The notes under the pieces: model-generated | Databases searched by the model: none | The model's input: the letters and a program-made list of their open reading frames with translations, nothing else | Told to the model about the DNA's origin: nothing | In this document: piece after piece, positions 37,885 through 47,190 of the stretch | How positions within the stretch are numbered: position 1 is the first letter of the stretch | Layout of the letters: each line of letters opens with the position of its first letter | Made by a program: the position numbers and the translations under genes | Assembly: GCA_048498555.1 (NCBI GenBank) | Contig: JBEHXT010000020.1 | Span: forward strand, 1 to 64,000 | Reading direction: 5' to 3' | DNA from: Danxiaibacter sp048498555 | GTDB taxonomy: Bacteria > Bacteroidota > Bacteroidia > Chitinophagales > Chitinophagaceae | DNA: 64,000 nucleotides

Positions 37885-37918
37885 CATTTTCAATTTTCAA
37901 TTCTCCATTGTCAATTAA
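37885..37918. repeat. AATTGACAATGGAGAATTGA-type repeat after the permease stop codon
   Basis: On the minus strand, only a few bases past the stop at 37922, the sequence reads TTAATTGACAATGGAGAATT followed by GAAAATTGAAAATG. It is the same word set as at 35935, 53707 and 53783. Confidence 0.65.
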
Positions 37919-37921
37919 AAA

Positions 37922-40318
37922 CTATTCTGTTCTCAAACTCTTCACCGGATTCGCAAGCGCCGCCTTAATTGCAGAATAACCAACCGTTATCCATGCGATA
38001 AACACCGAACAAATGAGTGTTACAAGGAAGACGCCAATGCCCATATCAATACGGAAACTGTATTGCTGCAACCATTCGTGCATAAAGTACCAGGCAATAG
38101 GTGCGGCTATTAAAAATGCCAACGCGATAAGTATTGTAAACTCGCGCGATAACAGCAACAATATGTTGGCTATGGAAGCGCCCAATACTTTGCGTATGCC
38201 GATCTCCTTTCTTTTTCGCAAAGCCATAAAGCTGATCAAGCCATACAATCCAAGGCAGGAGATAAAAATGGCAATGCTTGCAAAAAGTTTATATAACTGC
38301 GTTAGCTGTTTTTCCTGTTTGTAATAATTTGCTATGTCCTGGTCAAAAAAGCTGTATTCAAAAACATAGTTAGGAAAAAGCTTGTTCCATGCGGTAGCCA
38401 TTCCTGCAAGCACCTGTTGCGTTTTATCGGTTTCGATTTTTATGTTGGCAATTCCATAGCTTCTTTTGGCAGACATCATTACAACCGGATCGATGGGGTC
38501 TTTTAATGAATGTATGTGATAGTCTTTTACTACCCCGACAATCGGGCTTAATTTGCCAGCAACGTTGATGTTTCTTCCAATAGCATCCTGTGGGTTTTTG
38601 ATTCCAAGTGCTTTTACCAGCGTCTCATTCACTACATATTCACCACCCGTATCGGATGCATAATATATGCGGCCTGCAGCCATTTTAAGATGATAGATAT
38701 TGAAATAGCTTGTGTCAGCTGGTTTCATGTTCACGATCAGGTCCGCGTTTTTTGTATTGTTGGATGCCACGCGAAGATCTGTTGCCCAGCCTCCGTTACC
38801 TGATGGTGCAAATGTGCTAAAGCTAGCTTCGCTAACGCCGGGCATCCTTTTTAATTCGTCGCGAAGAATGTCGTATTTAGTGAAGCTTAAACTATCACGC
38901 GGAAGACTGGCGGTAACAATCGCGTCTTTGCTAAAGCCCATATCAGCATTGCTGAAATATTTCATTTGAGCAACCACCACTAGTGTGCCGATAATAAGTG
39001 CCTGGGCAATCACAAACTGGAAAACAACAAGGCCTCTTCTAAGCGTAATGCCTTTACCTGGCTCGGATGTTAATTTGCCTTTTAAAACAGTTATTGGGTT
39101 AAAGCCTGCAAGAATAAGCGCGGGATAAAATCCTGATAAAATAGTAACCGTAATCAATGATAACAGGATGAATACAATTGTTACTGGCGTAAATAAACTA
39201 CCAACGGAGAGGTTAATCTCAAGCAGGCTGTTTAAGAAAGGAACAGTAACAATTGATACAATGATGGCGCCGATCATTGCGATAACACAGGCCGCGCCTG
39301 TCTCACTAAAAAACTGAACAATCAATTGCTTGCGTGTCCCTCCCAATACTTTTCTTACGCCCACTTCTTTAGATCTGATAACGGCATTGGCTGTAGAAAG
39401 ATTAATAAAGTTTACGCAGGCTATAATCAGTAAAAATATCCCGATAAGTGTGAGTGCAGTCACTAGCTGCTTGCTGAAAGTCCGGCCATTGAAATTACCT
39501 AAGCGTGCATCATAGTGCATCTCTTTCAATGGCTGAAGTTCAAATTTGTAACCTGCATTTTCCGGAGGTATATGCCTTTGCATAAATGCAGGCAATAATG
39601 CGCTCATCTGCGCCGCAGAGAAATTGTTCTGAAGCTCTATAAAACAATAGTTGTCGTCATCTATGCTTGCCCAGTCTTTCATATCAGGATTGAGGGAGGC
39701 ATAAGACACCACCATTCCCAGGGGAAAATCTGTGTTAACCGGCGGATTTTCCAATATGCCGGTAACCCGCAGGTTATGCCCGTACACTTTAACTTCCTTG
39801 CCAATGGCTGTTTCCCAGTCTCCGAAATATTTTGTTGCAAATTGTTTTGAAAGAAGAATAGTGTTAGGATCGGTTATGCAGTTGTCGGGGTTACCTTTTA
39901 CAATTTTAAAATTGAAAGTCTTGAAAAATTGTTGCTCAGCAATAAATACGCCGCGGTTTTCCTTGAACTTTTTTAGGGTCTCTCCGTTAGCGCCGGGAAC
40001 AATTACCTGGACATCGTTCTGCGACATAACAGCGGTAACATTTTTTAATTGCGGATAGTCAGTTCTTAATCCGTTGGTTACAGGGAAAGGCACACCGGTT
40101 CTGTAGTCACGGTCTTCGCCTGTTTTACCAGCTCTTACCACCCGGTAAATATTGTTCTTGTTGGTATGAAAGTTATCAAAGCTGCTTTCGTAGGATATAA
40201 CAAGGAATATCAGCAAAAAAGCGCTGAACCCTACAAGGAGTCCCGTAATGTTTATAATTGTATGTACCTTATTGCGCAACAGGTTTCTTACTGCTGTCTT
40301 CAAGTAGTTTTTGAACAT
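37922..40318 (-). CDS. ABC transporter permease, MacB/FtsX type
   Basis: A 798-residue membrane protein with the duplicated FtsX layout common in Bacteroidota: N-terminal membrane segment (VHTIINITGLLVGFSAFLLIFL), MacB-like periplasmic core (~45-255), three membrane segments with FINLSTANAVIRSKEVGVRKVLGGTRKQL, a second membrane segment and periplasmic domain (~430-670), and a C-terminal FtsX domain (ISFMALRKRKEIGIRKVLGA..LANPVKSLRTE). Such permeases work with a LolD/MacB-type ATPase and act as mechanotransmission exporters or lipoprotein and antimicrobial-resistance systems. No ATPase gene is adjacent. Substrate unknown. Confidence 0.92.
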   Translation of the reverse strand: MFKNYLKTAVRNLLRNKVHTIINITGLLVGFSAFLLIFLVISYESSFDNFHTNKNNIYRVVRAGKTGEDRDYRTGVPFPVTNGLRTDYPQLKNVTAVMSQNDVQVIVPGANGETLKKFKENRGVFIAEQQFFKTFNFKIVKGNPDNCITDPNTILLSKQFATKYFGDWETAIGKEVKVYGHNLRVTGILENPPVNTDFPLGMVVSYASLNPDMKDWASIDDDNYCFIELQNNFSAAQMSALLPAFMQRHIPPENAGYKFELQPLKEMHYDARLGNFNGRTFSKQLVTALTLIGIFLLIIACVNFINLSTANAVIRSKEVGVRKVLGGTRKQLIVQFFSETGAACVIAMIGAIIVSIVTVPFLNSLLEINLSVGSLFTPVTIVFILLSLITVTILSGFYPALILAGFNPITVLKGKLTSEPGKGITLRRGLVVFQFVIAQALIIGTLVVVAQMKYFSNADMGFSKDAIVTASLPRDSLSFTKYDILRDELKRMPGVSEASFSTFAPSGNGGWATDLRVASNNTKNADLIVNMKPADTSYFNIYHLKMAAGRIYYASDTGGEYVVNETLVKALGIKNPQDAIGRNINVAGKLSPIVGVVKDYHIHSLKDPIDPVVMMSAKRSYGIANIKIETDKTQQVLAGMATAWNKLFPNYVFEYSFFDQDIANYYKQEKQLTQLYKLFASIAIFISCLGLYGLISFMALRKRKEIGIRKVLGASIANILLLLSREFTILIALAFLIAAPIAWYFMHEWLQQYSFRIDMGIGVFLVTLICSVFIAWITVGYSAIKAALANPVKSLRTE

Positions 40319-40672
40319 GGCGATCTGTTTGACTAGTCAGAATTAATTCGGGTTTTCAACCTCCAGAACGGTGCCAGTTGGCTTATCTTAAGAAGTTAAG
40401 TAGTTTACATATTATAATAAGTGCTGTAGTGTTCGATTTTGATACCTTCGCCGTCCGGTTCTGGTAGCTGCGTGTTCACGCAGCGATGGCAGGGAAGCAA
40501 AGACGCGGCGGGGCTTTTATAATAGTGAGAGCGATCACATATACAACAATCCTCTGTGTAATATTTACATCCATTGCCAGGAAAACAAAATGCGTTGGCT
40601 GTTGTTGTTTGTATATCCTTCTGTATAAATTGTAACTTATATACTTTGTTCCACATTTAAAATCTAAGAACG
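40319..40672. other. Divergent intergenic region with small hairpin
   Basis: 354 bases between the permease and the SDR gene, which are divergent, so both promoters should lie here. It contains CTGCGTG (40468-40474) / CACGCAG (40477-40483), followed by a GCAAAGACGCGG word, resembling the CACGCAG-type repeats elsewhere. I see no coding frame with family features. Confidence 0.45.
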
Positions 40673-41422
40673 ATGAACAGCCTGGATAAAAAAATCGCAA
40701 TTGTTACTGGTGCCGGATCTGGCATAGGCCGCGCCATATCGTTGCTCTATGCATCCGAAGGAGCCAAAATAGTGGTGTCTGATATTAGCGAAGCTGGGGG
40801 AAATGAAACGGTAAAAGAGATTGAAGCAAAGGGTGGAGAAGCCTTTTTTGTAAAAGCCGACACATCAAAAGCAAGCGACAATGAACAATTGGTGAATGCA
40901 GCAGTCAAACATTTTGGGGCATTGCACATAGCGGTGAACAATGCAGGCATCGGTGGCCCTATAAGCTCCGTTGGCGACTATCCGATCGACGGGTGGGATA
41001 AAGTGATTGCCATTAATTTGTCTGGTGTCTTTTATGGCTTGCGGTATCAAATACCTGCCATCATCACTGCAGGCGGAGGAAGCATTGTAAACATGGCCTC
41101 CATATTAGGTAAGGTTGGTACCAAAGGTTCTGCGGCTTATGTTGCGGCGAAGCATGGCGTTATTGGCCTTACGGAGGCTGCTGCATTGGAGTATGCCGAC
41201 AAAAACATCAGAATAAACGCCGTTGGCCCGGGATATATCGTAACGCCGCTGTTGAGTGGGATGGATCAGGCCACAACAAATGCATTGATTGGGTTACATC
41301 CCATGGGCAGGCTTGGAACCGCAGAAGAGGTTGCCGAGCTGGCTTTATGGCTTAATTCAGATAAGGCTTCATTTGTTACCGGAGCTTACTACAACGTTGA
41401 TGGCGGTTATCTTGCGAAGTAA
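40673..41422 (+). CDS. Short-chain dehydrogenase/reductase (SDR, classical)
   Basis: A 249-residue classical SDR. The NAD(P)-binding motif is TGAGSGIG (12-19), with D64 (adenine contact), NNAG (89-92), N115, catalytic S143, Y156 and K160 (YVAAK), and PG..TPL after strand F. The acidic residue after the second strand (VVSDIS) favours NAD+ over NADP+. It resembles the glucose 1-dehydrogenase / 3-oxoacyl-ACP reductase-like group; the actual alcohol or ketone substrate cannot be read. No obvious operon partner. Confidence 0.92.
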   Translation: MNSLDKKIAIVTGAGSGIGRAISLLYASEGAKIVVSDISEAGGNETVKEIEAKGGEAFFVKADTSKASDNEQLVNAAVKHFGALHIAVNNAGIGGPISSVGDYPIDGWDKVIAINLSGVFYGLRYQIPAIITAGGGSIVNMASILGKVGTKGSAAYVAAKHGVIGLTEAAALEYADKNIRINAVGPGYIVTPLLSGMDQATTNALIGLHPMGRLGTAEEVAELALWLNSDKASFVTGAYYNVDGGYLAK

Positions 41423-41779
41423 TGTTTTTTATAGCGGCTTCATCTGCAGCAGGAAAATTCGTAGTATTTGATCACCTTTTTATTTCACCCAGCGTTTTAA
41501 AATCCTGCAAAATTTCGTATATTAGAAAGGAAATCCCTATGGTTCAAACTAACCTTGCCATATTGCCCCTTTATCGTAATTGTTTTGCTGCGTTATTGAC
41601 AAAAAACAGTGCTCCGTTATGTCTTGCTCAACGTTTCATATATAAGTATGTATTTTGGTTTCCTGGCCAGATTTGCAATGTTTTTGTCTATAGCCGAGGT
41701 GAGTAGTGCGTAATGCACAAAAAGCATTTATCAACATTAAAAAAGTGGATGGGCAATAAGAGCAGCATAAAGATCTGCT
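41423..41779. other. Intergenic stretch, nothing convincing
   Basis: 357 bases between two plus-strand genes. A 94-codon open frame overlaps it, but it has the composition of non-coding DNA and no family features. No clear terminator hairpin for the SDR gene. Confidence 0.4.
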
Positions 41780-42523
41780 ATGAGCAAAAAACATCACAAA
41801 TGGCTTAAACACCAGGCTCAGTTGCAATTGCAGGAATCGGCCCTGGTTCATAATGCTAATAACAAAAAGGTGCCTGCGCGAGGGTTGAGTAATTCTTTAT
41901 ACTTGTTGCTGGCAATAGTAATTCTGTTGGGGATAGCATTACTTGCCGTGCCGTCGTTGCGGGATTATCTTTTTAAATCATCCAAAGAAAAATTGTTTGA
42001 ACAGTCTCACCGCATCGGCCTCATTATTCCGAAAGAAGTGCAGGCAAGGCAGACTGTAATACAATTAAGGTTGGGTAAACATAACTCCCAGGATGTTCCT
42101 ATTTCGCAACTTAGGCAAGGTATGTATGTGAACAGTAAGCTTTCTTCGGCTTGTTCAAATGATCCTTATAAACTATACATGAAATTGGAAGATCAGAAAT
42201 TATTTCTTTCTGCTGAAATAAAATCACTGGATGGTAAGGTGATTGGAGATCTTCGCGAAAATAAATGGATATCGAAGAATGAGGTGATTGATTATCATGG
42301 TGATGGCACTACCTATTTTGAAGTGATGGATGATAAAAAAAGAATACCGTTCAGTATATCCTGCAATGGCAGTGAAATATTGCTGAACGGTATTTTTGTT
42401 GACAAGGATTGTTTTGTGATTTTAAATGATGAAGCACTGGTAACACGAGATCTGAATGAAGCTACCACCAGGGCGTCTGCAATAAAACCATTTATGCCTT
42501 TTGATGATGATGATGAGAATTGA
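41780..42523 (+). CDS. Hypothetical single-pass membrane protein
   Basis: A 247-residue protein with a basic cytoplasmic N-terminus (MSKKHHKWLKHQAQ), one strong membrane segment at about 35-57 (LYLLLAIVILLGIALLAVPSL) and a ~185-residue extracytoplasmic C-terminal domain rich in charged residues, ending in an acidic run (DDDDEN). The reading frame has normal coding composition. I recognise no family. Its stop lies six bases from the stop of the convergent hydrolase gene, so the transcripts probably overlap. Confidence 0.65.
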   Translation: MSKKHHKWLKHQAQLQLQESALVHNANNKKVPARGLSNSLYLLLAIVILLGIALLAVPSLRDYLFKSSKEKLFEQSHRIGLIIPKEVQARQTVIQLRLGKHNSQDVPISQLRQGMYVNSKLSSACSNDPYKLYMKLEDQKLFLSAEIKSLDGKVIGDLRENKWISKNEVIDYHGDGTTYFEVMDDKKRIPFSISCNGSEILLNGIFVDKDCFVILNDEALVTRDLNEATTRASAIKPFMPFDDDDEN

Positions 42524-42529
42524 AGACCT

Positions 42530-43168
42530 TTAAGAATTACCTTGTTCTTCATTGTTAAACAGGAGCTTATTTACCTGTTCGATCTCATCCTGTATAATCG
42601 TATGCCCCATATTGGGATAAATTTTTTCCGTTACATCAGCTCCCATTTCTTTTAAAATGTTGCCCGATGCATAAACCCTTTCAACAGGAACATGAACGTC
42701 ATGATCACTTGTGCCTATAAAAACAGGTGTATTATCAAAGTTGCCGGTATAATTTTCACGATAGATTTTATCTCCTATAAGCCCGCCGGTAAACGCAGCT
42801 ATTCCGCCCCATCTTGTCGCGTTGCGTGTTGCAAACTCCAGTGTAAGGCAGGCGCCCTGCGAAAAGCCCATTATGTAAATATTGTTTTTATCGATGCCTG
42901 CTGTAACAATATCCTGCACTATTTCTTTCAAAACGTCTATTGCTGAAGTGAGCCATGGCTCATTCTGTTGCACCGGCGCAATAAATGAAAATGGATACCA
43001 GGTGTTATTGGTGGCCTGCGGAGCCAGCAAAGCAAAGTCAGTAAGTGGAAAATACTGAGCAAGCGACAGAATATCAGCAGCTCTTGCTCCCCGCCCGTGC
43101 AGCAGGATCAATGCTTTTGACGCTTCCGATAATGGCTTGCCAGCAGTGGTTATATTTTTTTGATGCAT
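42530..43168 (-). CDS. Alpha/beta hydrolase, phospholipase/carboxylesterase family (MhqD-like)
   Basis: A 212-residue hydrolase from the start at 43168, four bases after the stop of the upstream dioxygenase gene; a longer start at 43192 would overlap it. Oxyanion-hole motif LLHGRGA (22-28), nucleophile S103 in GFSQG, D157 in TSDHDVHVP and H189 in MGHT complete the triad. It belongs to the group containing Bacillus MhqD. The tight coupling with a ring-cleaving VOC dioxygenase mirrors the mhq genes for quinone/hydroquinone detoxification, so a role in aromatic or quinone stress is inferred. Confidence 0.88.
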   Translation of the reverse strand: MHQKNITTAGKPLSEASKALILLHGRGARAADILSLAQYFPLTDFALLAPQATNNTWYPFSFIAPVQQNEPWLTSAIDVLKEIVQDIVTAGIDKNNIYIMGFSQGACLTLEFATRNATRWGGIAAFTGGLIGDKIYRENYTGNFDNTPVFIGTSDHDVHVPVERVYASGNILKEMGADVTEKIYPNMGHTIIQDEIEQVNKLLFNNEEQGNS

Positions 43169-43172
43169 ATCA

Positions 43173-44126
43173 TTATTTATAATTATCCGCAAGAAAAGAA
43201 ACCGGATCTACAACGTTTTCAATTTCTTTTCTCATTGATTCATATTGTGGAGGAAGTTTTAGTGCTTCGCCTAAATGTGCAGGTTCTTCATCTACAGCAA
43301 AGCCAGGGCCTGCTGTAGCAATTTCAAACAAAACACCTCCCGGCTCCCTGAAATATACTGAAGTAAAATATTGCCTGTCTAATACGGGCGTTGGGTTCAG
43401 CGTGCGTGCGGAAATTTTTTGCCTGGCCTCCAGTTGTGTTTCGGCATTTGGTGTCGCAAAAGCAATATGATGCACGGTTCCATTACCGCCTAAACCCCTT
43501 AGCCTGTCAGGCATGCAAAGAATATCCACATAATTTCCGGGTGTATCATTGGCTGCAAAACGAAAGCGGTTGCCTTCTTCAGATATCAATGTGTGGTCCA
43601 TTTGTTCCGTCAATAAAGCAGCCGTGCGTTCATAACCCTCTTCCCATATTTCTACATTATAGAATCCTTTGATAGCGTGTTCTTCAGGAATCTGCCCGTA
43701 GCTAAATCCAGCCCTGTTATCTTTGTCTGTAAACACAAGCTCTAGCCCAAGCCCGTCATGGTCTTCAAAGTAAATGAATGCTTCGTTCTTAAATCTTTCC
43801 TGCGCGGGCTTTTGTTTGATGTCAAATTTAGACAACCTGTCTTGCCAGTACCCGATGCTATTGTATGGAACTGAAAAGCTGGTTGTGTTCAGCATGCCCT
43901 TGCCATGCCTGCCGCTTTGAACGTGGCCGTAAGGGAAAAATGTAAGGATGCTTCCCGGTGCGCCTTGTTCATTGCCGTAGTAAAAGTGATAAACTTCGGG
44001 TGCATCAAAATTTACAGTCTTTTTTACAAGCCTAAGCCCGAGTATGCCCGCATAAAAGTCAATGTTTTTCTGCGATTTGCCTGCAATGGCTGTTACGTGA
44101 TGAATGCCTGTAATTAATTGGCTCAT
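43173..44126 (-). CDS. Ring-cleaving dioxygenase, VOC superfamily (MhqO-like)
   Basis: A 317-residue protein from the start at 44126 (MSQLITGIHHVTAIAG); the frame extends upstream to 44219 without family features. It has two VOC (glyoxalase-like) modules, with GIHHVTAI at the start of the first, GTVHHIAFATP at the start of the second and the metal-ligand glutamate in VLFEIATAGPGF. This matches the putative glyoxalase/ring-cleavage dioxygenase family containing MhqO/MhqA. It probably uses Fe(II) or Mn(II) and opens hydroquinone or catechol-type rings. First gene of a two-gene unit with the MhqD-like hydrolase. Confidence 0.9.
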   Translation of the reverse strand: MSQLITGIHHVTAIAGKSQKNIDFYAGILGLRLVKKTVNFDAPEVYHFYYGNEQGAPGSILTFFPYGHVQSGRHGKGMLNTTSFSVPYNSIGYWQDRLSKFDIKQKPAQERFKNEAFIYFEDHDGLGLELVFTDKDNRAGFSYGQIPEEHAIKGFYNVEIWEEGYERTAALLTEQMDHTLISEEGNRFRFAANDTPGNYVDILCMPDRLRGLGGNGTVHHIAFATPNAETQLEARQKISARTLNPTPVLDRQYFTSVYFREPGGVLFEIATAGPGFAVDEEPAHLGEALKLPPQYESMRKEIENVVDPVSFLADNYK

Positions 44127-44313
44127 ATAGTTGATTGATATTTTGAAGATGTCGGTGAGTAGTTCCTTAACCTGTATAGCCGAACGAAGGCAAAATATAC
44201 ATCTTTTCAAAAAAATCAAACAGCCACATTAAGAATTACAACAATTGCTGACTTTATGCGACAGAAAAATCCACAGGCGCTTTATGAAGAATGAGATTGA
44301 GCCAATCGCCGTT

Positions 44314-45126
44314 TTAAAATTCATAGCGGAGGAGGCGTAACATATTGTTGAGTGGAGGAATTTTGCCCATAGCACCATAAAGAAAACGGTAGCCTAACGG
44401 TAGCTTCTTTATGAATGGCGATTGAAATACTGATAGGCCGGAAATTCGTGTTGACCGAAGGTCCAGCTGGTCAACTTCTTCAAGGTTGTCCACGGCCCAC
44501 TTATGAACAGCGCCAGTTGTTGCCATTAATTTTTTTCTGCCCGACCGGATGGCAAATGAGCTCATTACATCAAAGATCAATTGCCCGTGGGGGAAGAATG
44601 TTGTGAGGCGGTTAAGTAGTATCCGTACTTCATCTTCTGTTAAATATTCCAACAAGCCTTCTGCAATTATTATTGCAGGCCTATCAGTGGGCAATTGTTT
44701 CATCCAGCTAAGGCCTGTTACAGAAGATGCGATCATTGTATAGCCGTTCTTGTTTTCAAAAAAGCGCTGCCTAAGTTGAATGACTTCCGGGTAATCCAAA
44801 TCAAACCAGCGAATGTTTACCGGTGGGTTTATTCTTGCAATTCTCGTGTCTAATCCGCAACCAAGGTTAAGCACAACAGCGTTGGGGTGCCAGTCGAGGT
44901 ACTCCTTCAGCCATTCATCATATTGCCTTGCCCTTACAACTATAATATTATTGTTGGCAAAGCCTGGCAGCTTATTAAAATCATAGTTCATCTGTTGAAC
45001 AATGGCATCCGCGGTTATGTCGTGAAGAATTGAGCGCGTTGAACGGCTGTCAAGTGCTTTGGCGTATAAGGTTATGAATAAAGTTTCCTTCGCCTTTGTC
45101 AGAAGGATTTGATTTGTCTGTTGCAT
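44314..45126 (-). CDS. Class I SAM methyltransferase, leucine carboxyl methyltransferase-like family
   Basis: A 270-residue methyltransferase with NLGCGLDTRIARI (SAM-binding glycine loop plus the family-typical LDTR), WFDLDYPEVIQLRQRFF (acidic residue and DxPEV motif) and IIIAEGLLEYLTEDEVRILL. This is the signature of the LCMT/PPM group that includes bacterial TcmP-type O-methyltransferases of polyketide and small-molecule pathways. Substrate unknown. No biosynthetic genes lie next to it, so it may have a stand-alone role. Confidence 0.9.
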   Translation of the reverse strand: MQQTNQILLTKAKETLFITLYAKALDSRSTRSILHDITADAIVQQMNYDFNKLPGFANNNIIVVRARQYDEWLKEYLDWHPNAVVLNLGCGLDTRIARINPPVNIRWFDLDYPEVIQLRQRFFENKNGYTMIASSVTGLSWMKQLPTDRPAIIIAEGLLEYLTEDEVRILLNRLTTFFPHGQLIFDVMSSFAIRSGRKKLMATTGAVHKWAVDNLEEVDQLDLRSTRISGLSVFQSPFIKKLPLGYRFLYGAMGKIPPLNNMLRLLRYEF

Positions 45127-45505
45127 GCACGGTCACTTTGAAATCTTGGAATTTATAAGATGACGGTCGTGGGTTACTATTACGCTTCGGTGGGTAAGAA
45201 TACAATGGCTTGGATACGAGAAAGATAATAATTTTTATTTTGATATCCGGATGAACCTGATTAAAATTATCAATTGTAAAAAGATGTTTAGCGATTAATT
45301 GAAGTTCAAATCGGGTGTTTCGTCATTCATGCGCTTGTTTAAATTTATGCTAATAAAAAACTGCACTGCAGAATATTTTCATTTCAGTTCAAAACGCTTC
45401 TGCCTTCAATTACAGCAATTACACGTAGTTGATTTTATTTCATTTCAGCTTTATGCCTCAAACCTCATGCCCATATCTTTTCTTTATGCTTCACGCATTT
45501 TTTCC
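45127..45505. other. Intergenic stretch, nothing recognised
   Basis: 379 AT-rich bases. A plus-strand open frame from 45299 overlaps the small gene at 45506-45745 antisense and is not credible. No hairpin with a T tail noticed. Confidence 0.4.
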
Positions 45506-45745
45506 TCACTCACCCTTATACCATTCAATCACGAATTCACCAATTGCTTCAGCAAGTTCTTTGTTCGCCCCGTTTTGAAATGCCCATAGGTTGTTATTGC
45601 ATTCTAACATGCCAGCGGATTTATCTTCTATTATAACATTAAATTGCTTGGGGTAATCTTTGTCGTTATTGCCAATAGGTATTAACGTTCCTGCTACAGT
45701 ATCAAGGTTTGCCGTTACAACAAAGTCAAAAGGATCATATTTCAT
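45506..45745 (-). CDS. Small hypothetical protein
   Basis: A 79-residue acidic cytosolic protein (MKYDPFDFVVTANLD..TLIPIGNNDKDYPKQFNVIIE..EAIGEFVIEWYKGE). It has normal amino-acid composition and a clear predicted beta-beta-alpha type alternation, so it is likely real. I recognise no family. It stands alone between the methyltransferase and the HopJ-family gene. Confidence 0.6.
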   Translation of the reverse strand: MKYDPFDFVVTANLDTVAGTLIPIGNNDKDYPKQFNVIIEDKSAGMLECNNNLWAFQNGANKELAEAIGEFVIEWYKGE

Positions 45746-45984
45746 GATATACTTTTTTTATAAAGCCACAAAAAAAAAGCCAGAATGAAATATGCAAAAA
45801 CGGCGGATATATTGAAACATCAAAATGATTTTTTTATCAACTAATACAAACAACAGTTTAGAATATTTGTAACAAGGCATGAGAAGGTGAAAGTTTAAGT
45901 TTTATTTTTGGCAGGTTAAAAGGCGCAAGAAGCTTGAATTGTGGTAACTCGCGCCATATTAGTTTTATATAGATACTTTTCTGA

Positions 45985-46326
45985 ATGAAAGAACAGTTAA
46001 TTGCATTAATCAAAGGATTAAAGGAAAATTCGGTTACGTTTAAAGAAGTGATTGAATTTATTGAAACCTACTATCAACATCAGCCAACCGCTTTCAGAAA
46101 TGGTGATGCCTATAATGAAGCAACGCAAAACCAGGGAAGCGCTAAGGTTTTTGCATTTGCTCAGTTAAACAATTTGAGCAAAGAAGATACACTTTACTTG
46201 TTTGCGGAACACTATCAGTCTGTAATAAGCAATCCCGGTGGTGCTGATCATCAAAATATCAGGCAATTTATGGCTCATGGCTGGGATGGAGTGTCTTTTG
46301 AGGGGCAAGCCCTGCAGCCCAAATAA
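45985..46326 (+). CDS. HopJ type III effector family protein
   Basis: A 113-residue protein matching the HopJ family along its length: FIETYYQHQPTAFRNGDAYNEATQNQGSAKVFAFAQL, LFAEHYQSVISNPGGADHQNIRQFMAHGWDGVSF. The name comes from a Pseudomonas effector, but the family is widespread in bacteria without type III secretion, and I see no secretion signal here. The actual role is unknown; the cytosol is the likely location. A good terminator follows. Confidence 0.9.
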   Translation: MKEQLIALIKGLKENSVTFKEVIEFIETYYQHQPTAFRNGDAYNEATQNQGSAKVFAFAQLNNLSKEDTLYLFAEHYQSVISNPGGADHQNIRQFMAHGWDGVSFEGQALQPK

Positions 46327-46349
46327 CCAGGCTTTCAAATGTTTTTCCG

Positions 46350-46380
46350 GGCTGCCAGTTAACGATTGGCAGCCTTTTTT
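46350..46380 (+). terminator. Rho-independent terminator after the HopJ-family gene
   Basis: Stem GGCTGCCA (46350-46357) / TGGCAGCC (46367-46374) followed by six T. It is 24 bases past the stop codon. Confidence 0.88.
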
Positions 46381-46425
46381 GAACACAATCAATCTGCTAA
46401 AAAATGCTAAAGCGTTGTGATTGCT

Positions 46426-46818
46426 TTACGCTTCGTACAACTCTAGCGGCAATCCGTCCGGATCATTAAAAAATGTAAAACGCTTTCCTGTATGTGGGTC
46501 TATTCTTATGGGCTCAGTAGAAACATTTTTTGAAGCCAGTTCCTGAACCGCAGTGTCTATGTTATTTACCTGAAATGCGAGATGCCTTAGCCCGCAAGCT
46601 TCGGGCCGCGAAGGCCTTGGTGGTGGCGCCGGAAAAGAGAATAATTCTATAATGTAGTTGCTGCCGAGTGCAAGATCCAGCTTATATGACTGTCTTTCTT
46701 CACGATAAACTTCACGCACAATATTCATGTTCAATACTTCAGTATAGAATTTTTTTGATCGCTCATAATCAGAGCAGATGATTGCAATGTGGTGAATTCC
46801 TGTTAATTCGAGACTCAT
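46426..46818 (-). CDS. VOC family protein (glyoxalase I-like, GloA2/YaeR type)
   Basis: A 130-residue single VOC domain: GIHHIAIICSDYERSKKFYTEVLNM at the N-terminus, RHLAFQVNNIDTAV in the middle and FFNDPDGLPLELYEA at the end, with the usual metal-ligand positions (His in GIHH, Glu in ELFSFP, His in LRHLAF, Glu in LELYE). It resembles the small GloA2/YaeR group. True glyoxalase activity is not proven for that group. It follows the alkylation-repair genes on the same strand after a ~100-bp gap. Confidence 0.88.
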   Translation of the reverse strand: MSLELTGIHHIAIICSDYERSKKFYTEVLNMNIVREVYREERQSYKLDLALGSNYIIELFSFPAPPPRPSRPEACGLRHLAFQVNNIDTAVQELASKNVSTEPIRIDPHTGKRFTFFNDPDGLPLELYEA

Positions 46819-46917
46819 GTGAAATTATTAGGCAACGAAATTATACATAATAACGGATTTAGCGCAGACGCCCATTGATTACCCATGATGCGGCTAAGCA
46901 AGGGCGCACCAATGCAT

Positions 46918-47190
46918 TCATTTCGCTTGTTGATTGTGCCGAATCCATTCTGTGTATTGCTTTTTCATGCAATGCCCGCAAGGGCGATAGCCGGCACTTA
47001 TGGCCTCCTGTTCATTCAAAAAAAATATCCTGTTTTTTGCTTTCATCCGCTTTCCCGAAGCGCACGAGAGTAGACCATAAATTTTTCCGGGCATGTAACC
47101 TGCATATTGGATGTTCTGTTGCCTGATGAGCTTGCTGATTTGCATTCGTTGAATGTGTTCATCAGCGCCTAAATCAATTTGCCTGATCAT
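46918..47190 (-). CDS. Stand-alone Ada-type zinc-binding domain protein
   Basis: A 90-residue protein matching the metal-binding domain of Ada: KIYGLLSCASGKRMKAKNRI..EAISAGYRPCGHCM. Three cysteines align with the zinc site (C43, C71, C74). The position of the E. coli methyl acceptor Cys38, four residues before C43, is a glycine, so it probably cannot take a methyl group from phosphotriesters in the Ada way. Its start overlaps the AlkB-like gene stop by four bases (translational coupling). With the upstream AraC-MGMT protein it makes a split version of Ada. Confidence 0.85.
   Translation of the reverse strand: MIRQIDLGADEHIQRMQISKLIRQQNIQYAGYMPGKIYGLLSCASGKRMKAKNRIFFLNEQEAISAGYRPCGHCMKKQYTEWIRHNQQAK

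Noticed and set aside
41422..41706. 94-codon plus-strand open frame after the SDR gene
   Set aside because: Overlaps the SDR stop, has a composition of non-coding DNA, and shows no domain.
45985..46326. Type III effector interpretation of the HopJ-family gene
   Set aside because: No type III secretion genes and no secretion signal; the family is widespread in free-living bacteria.
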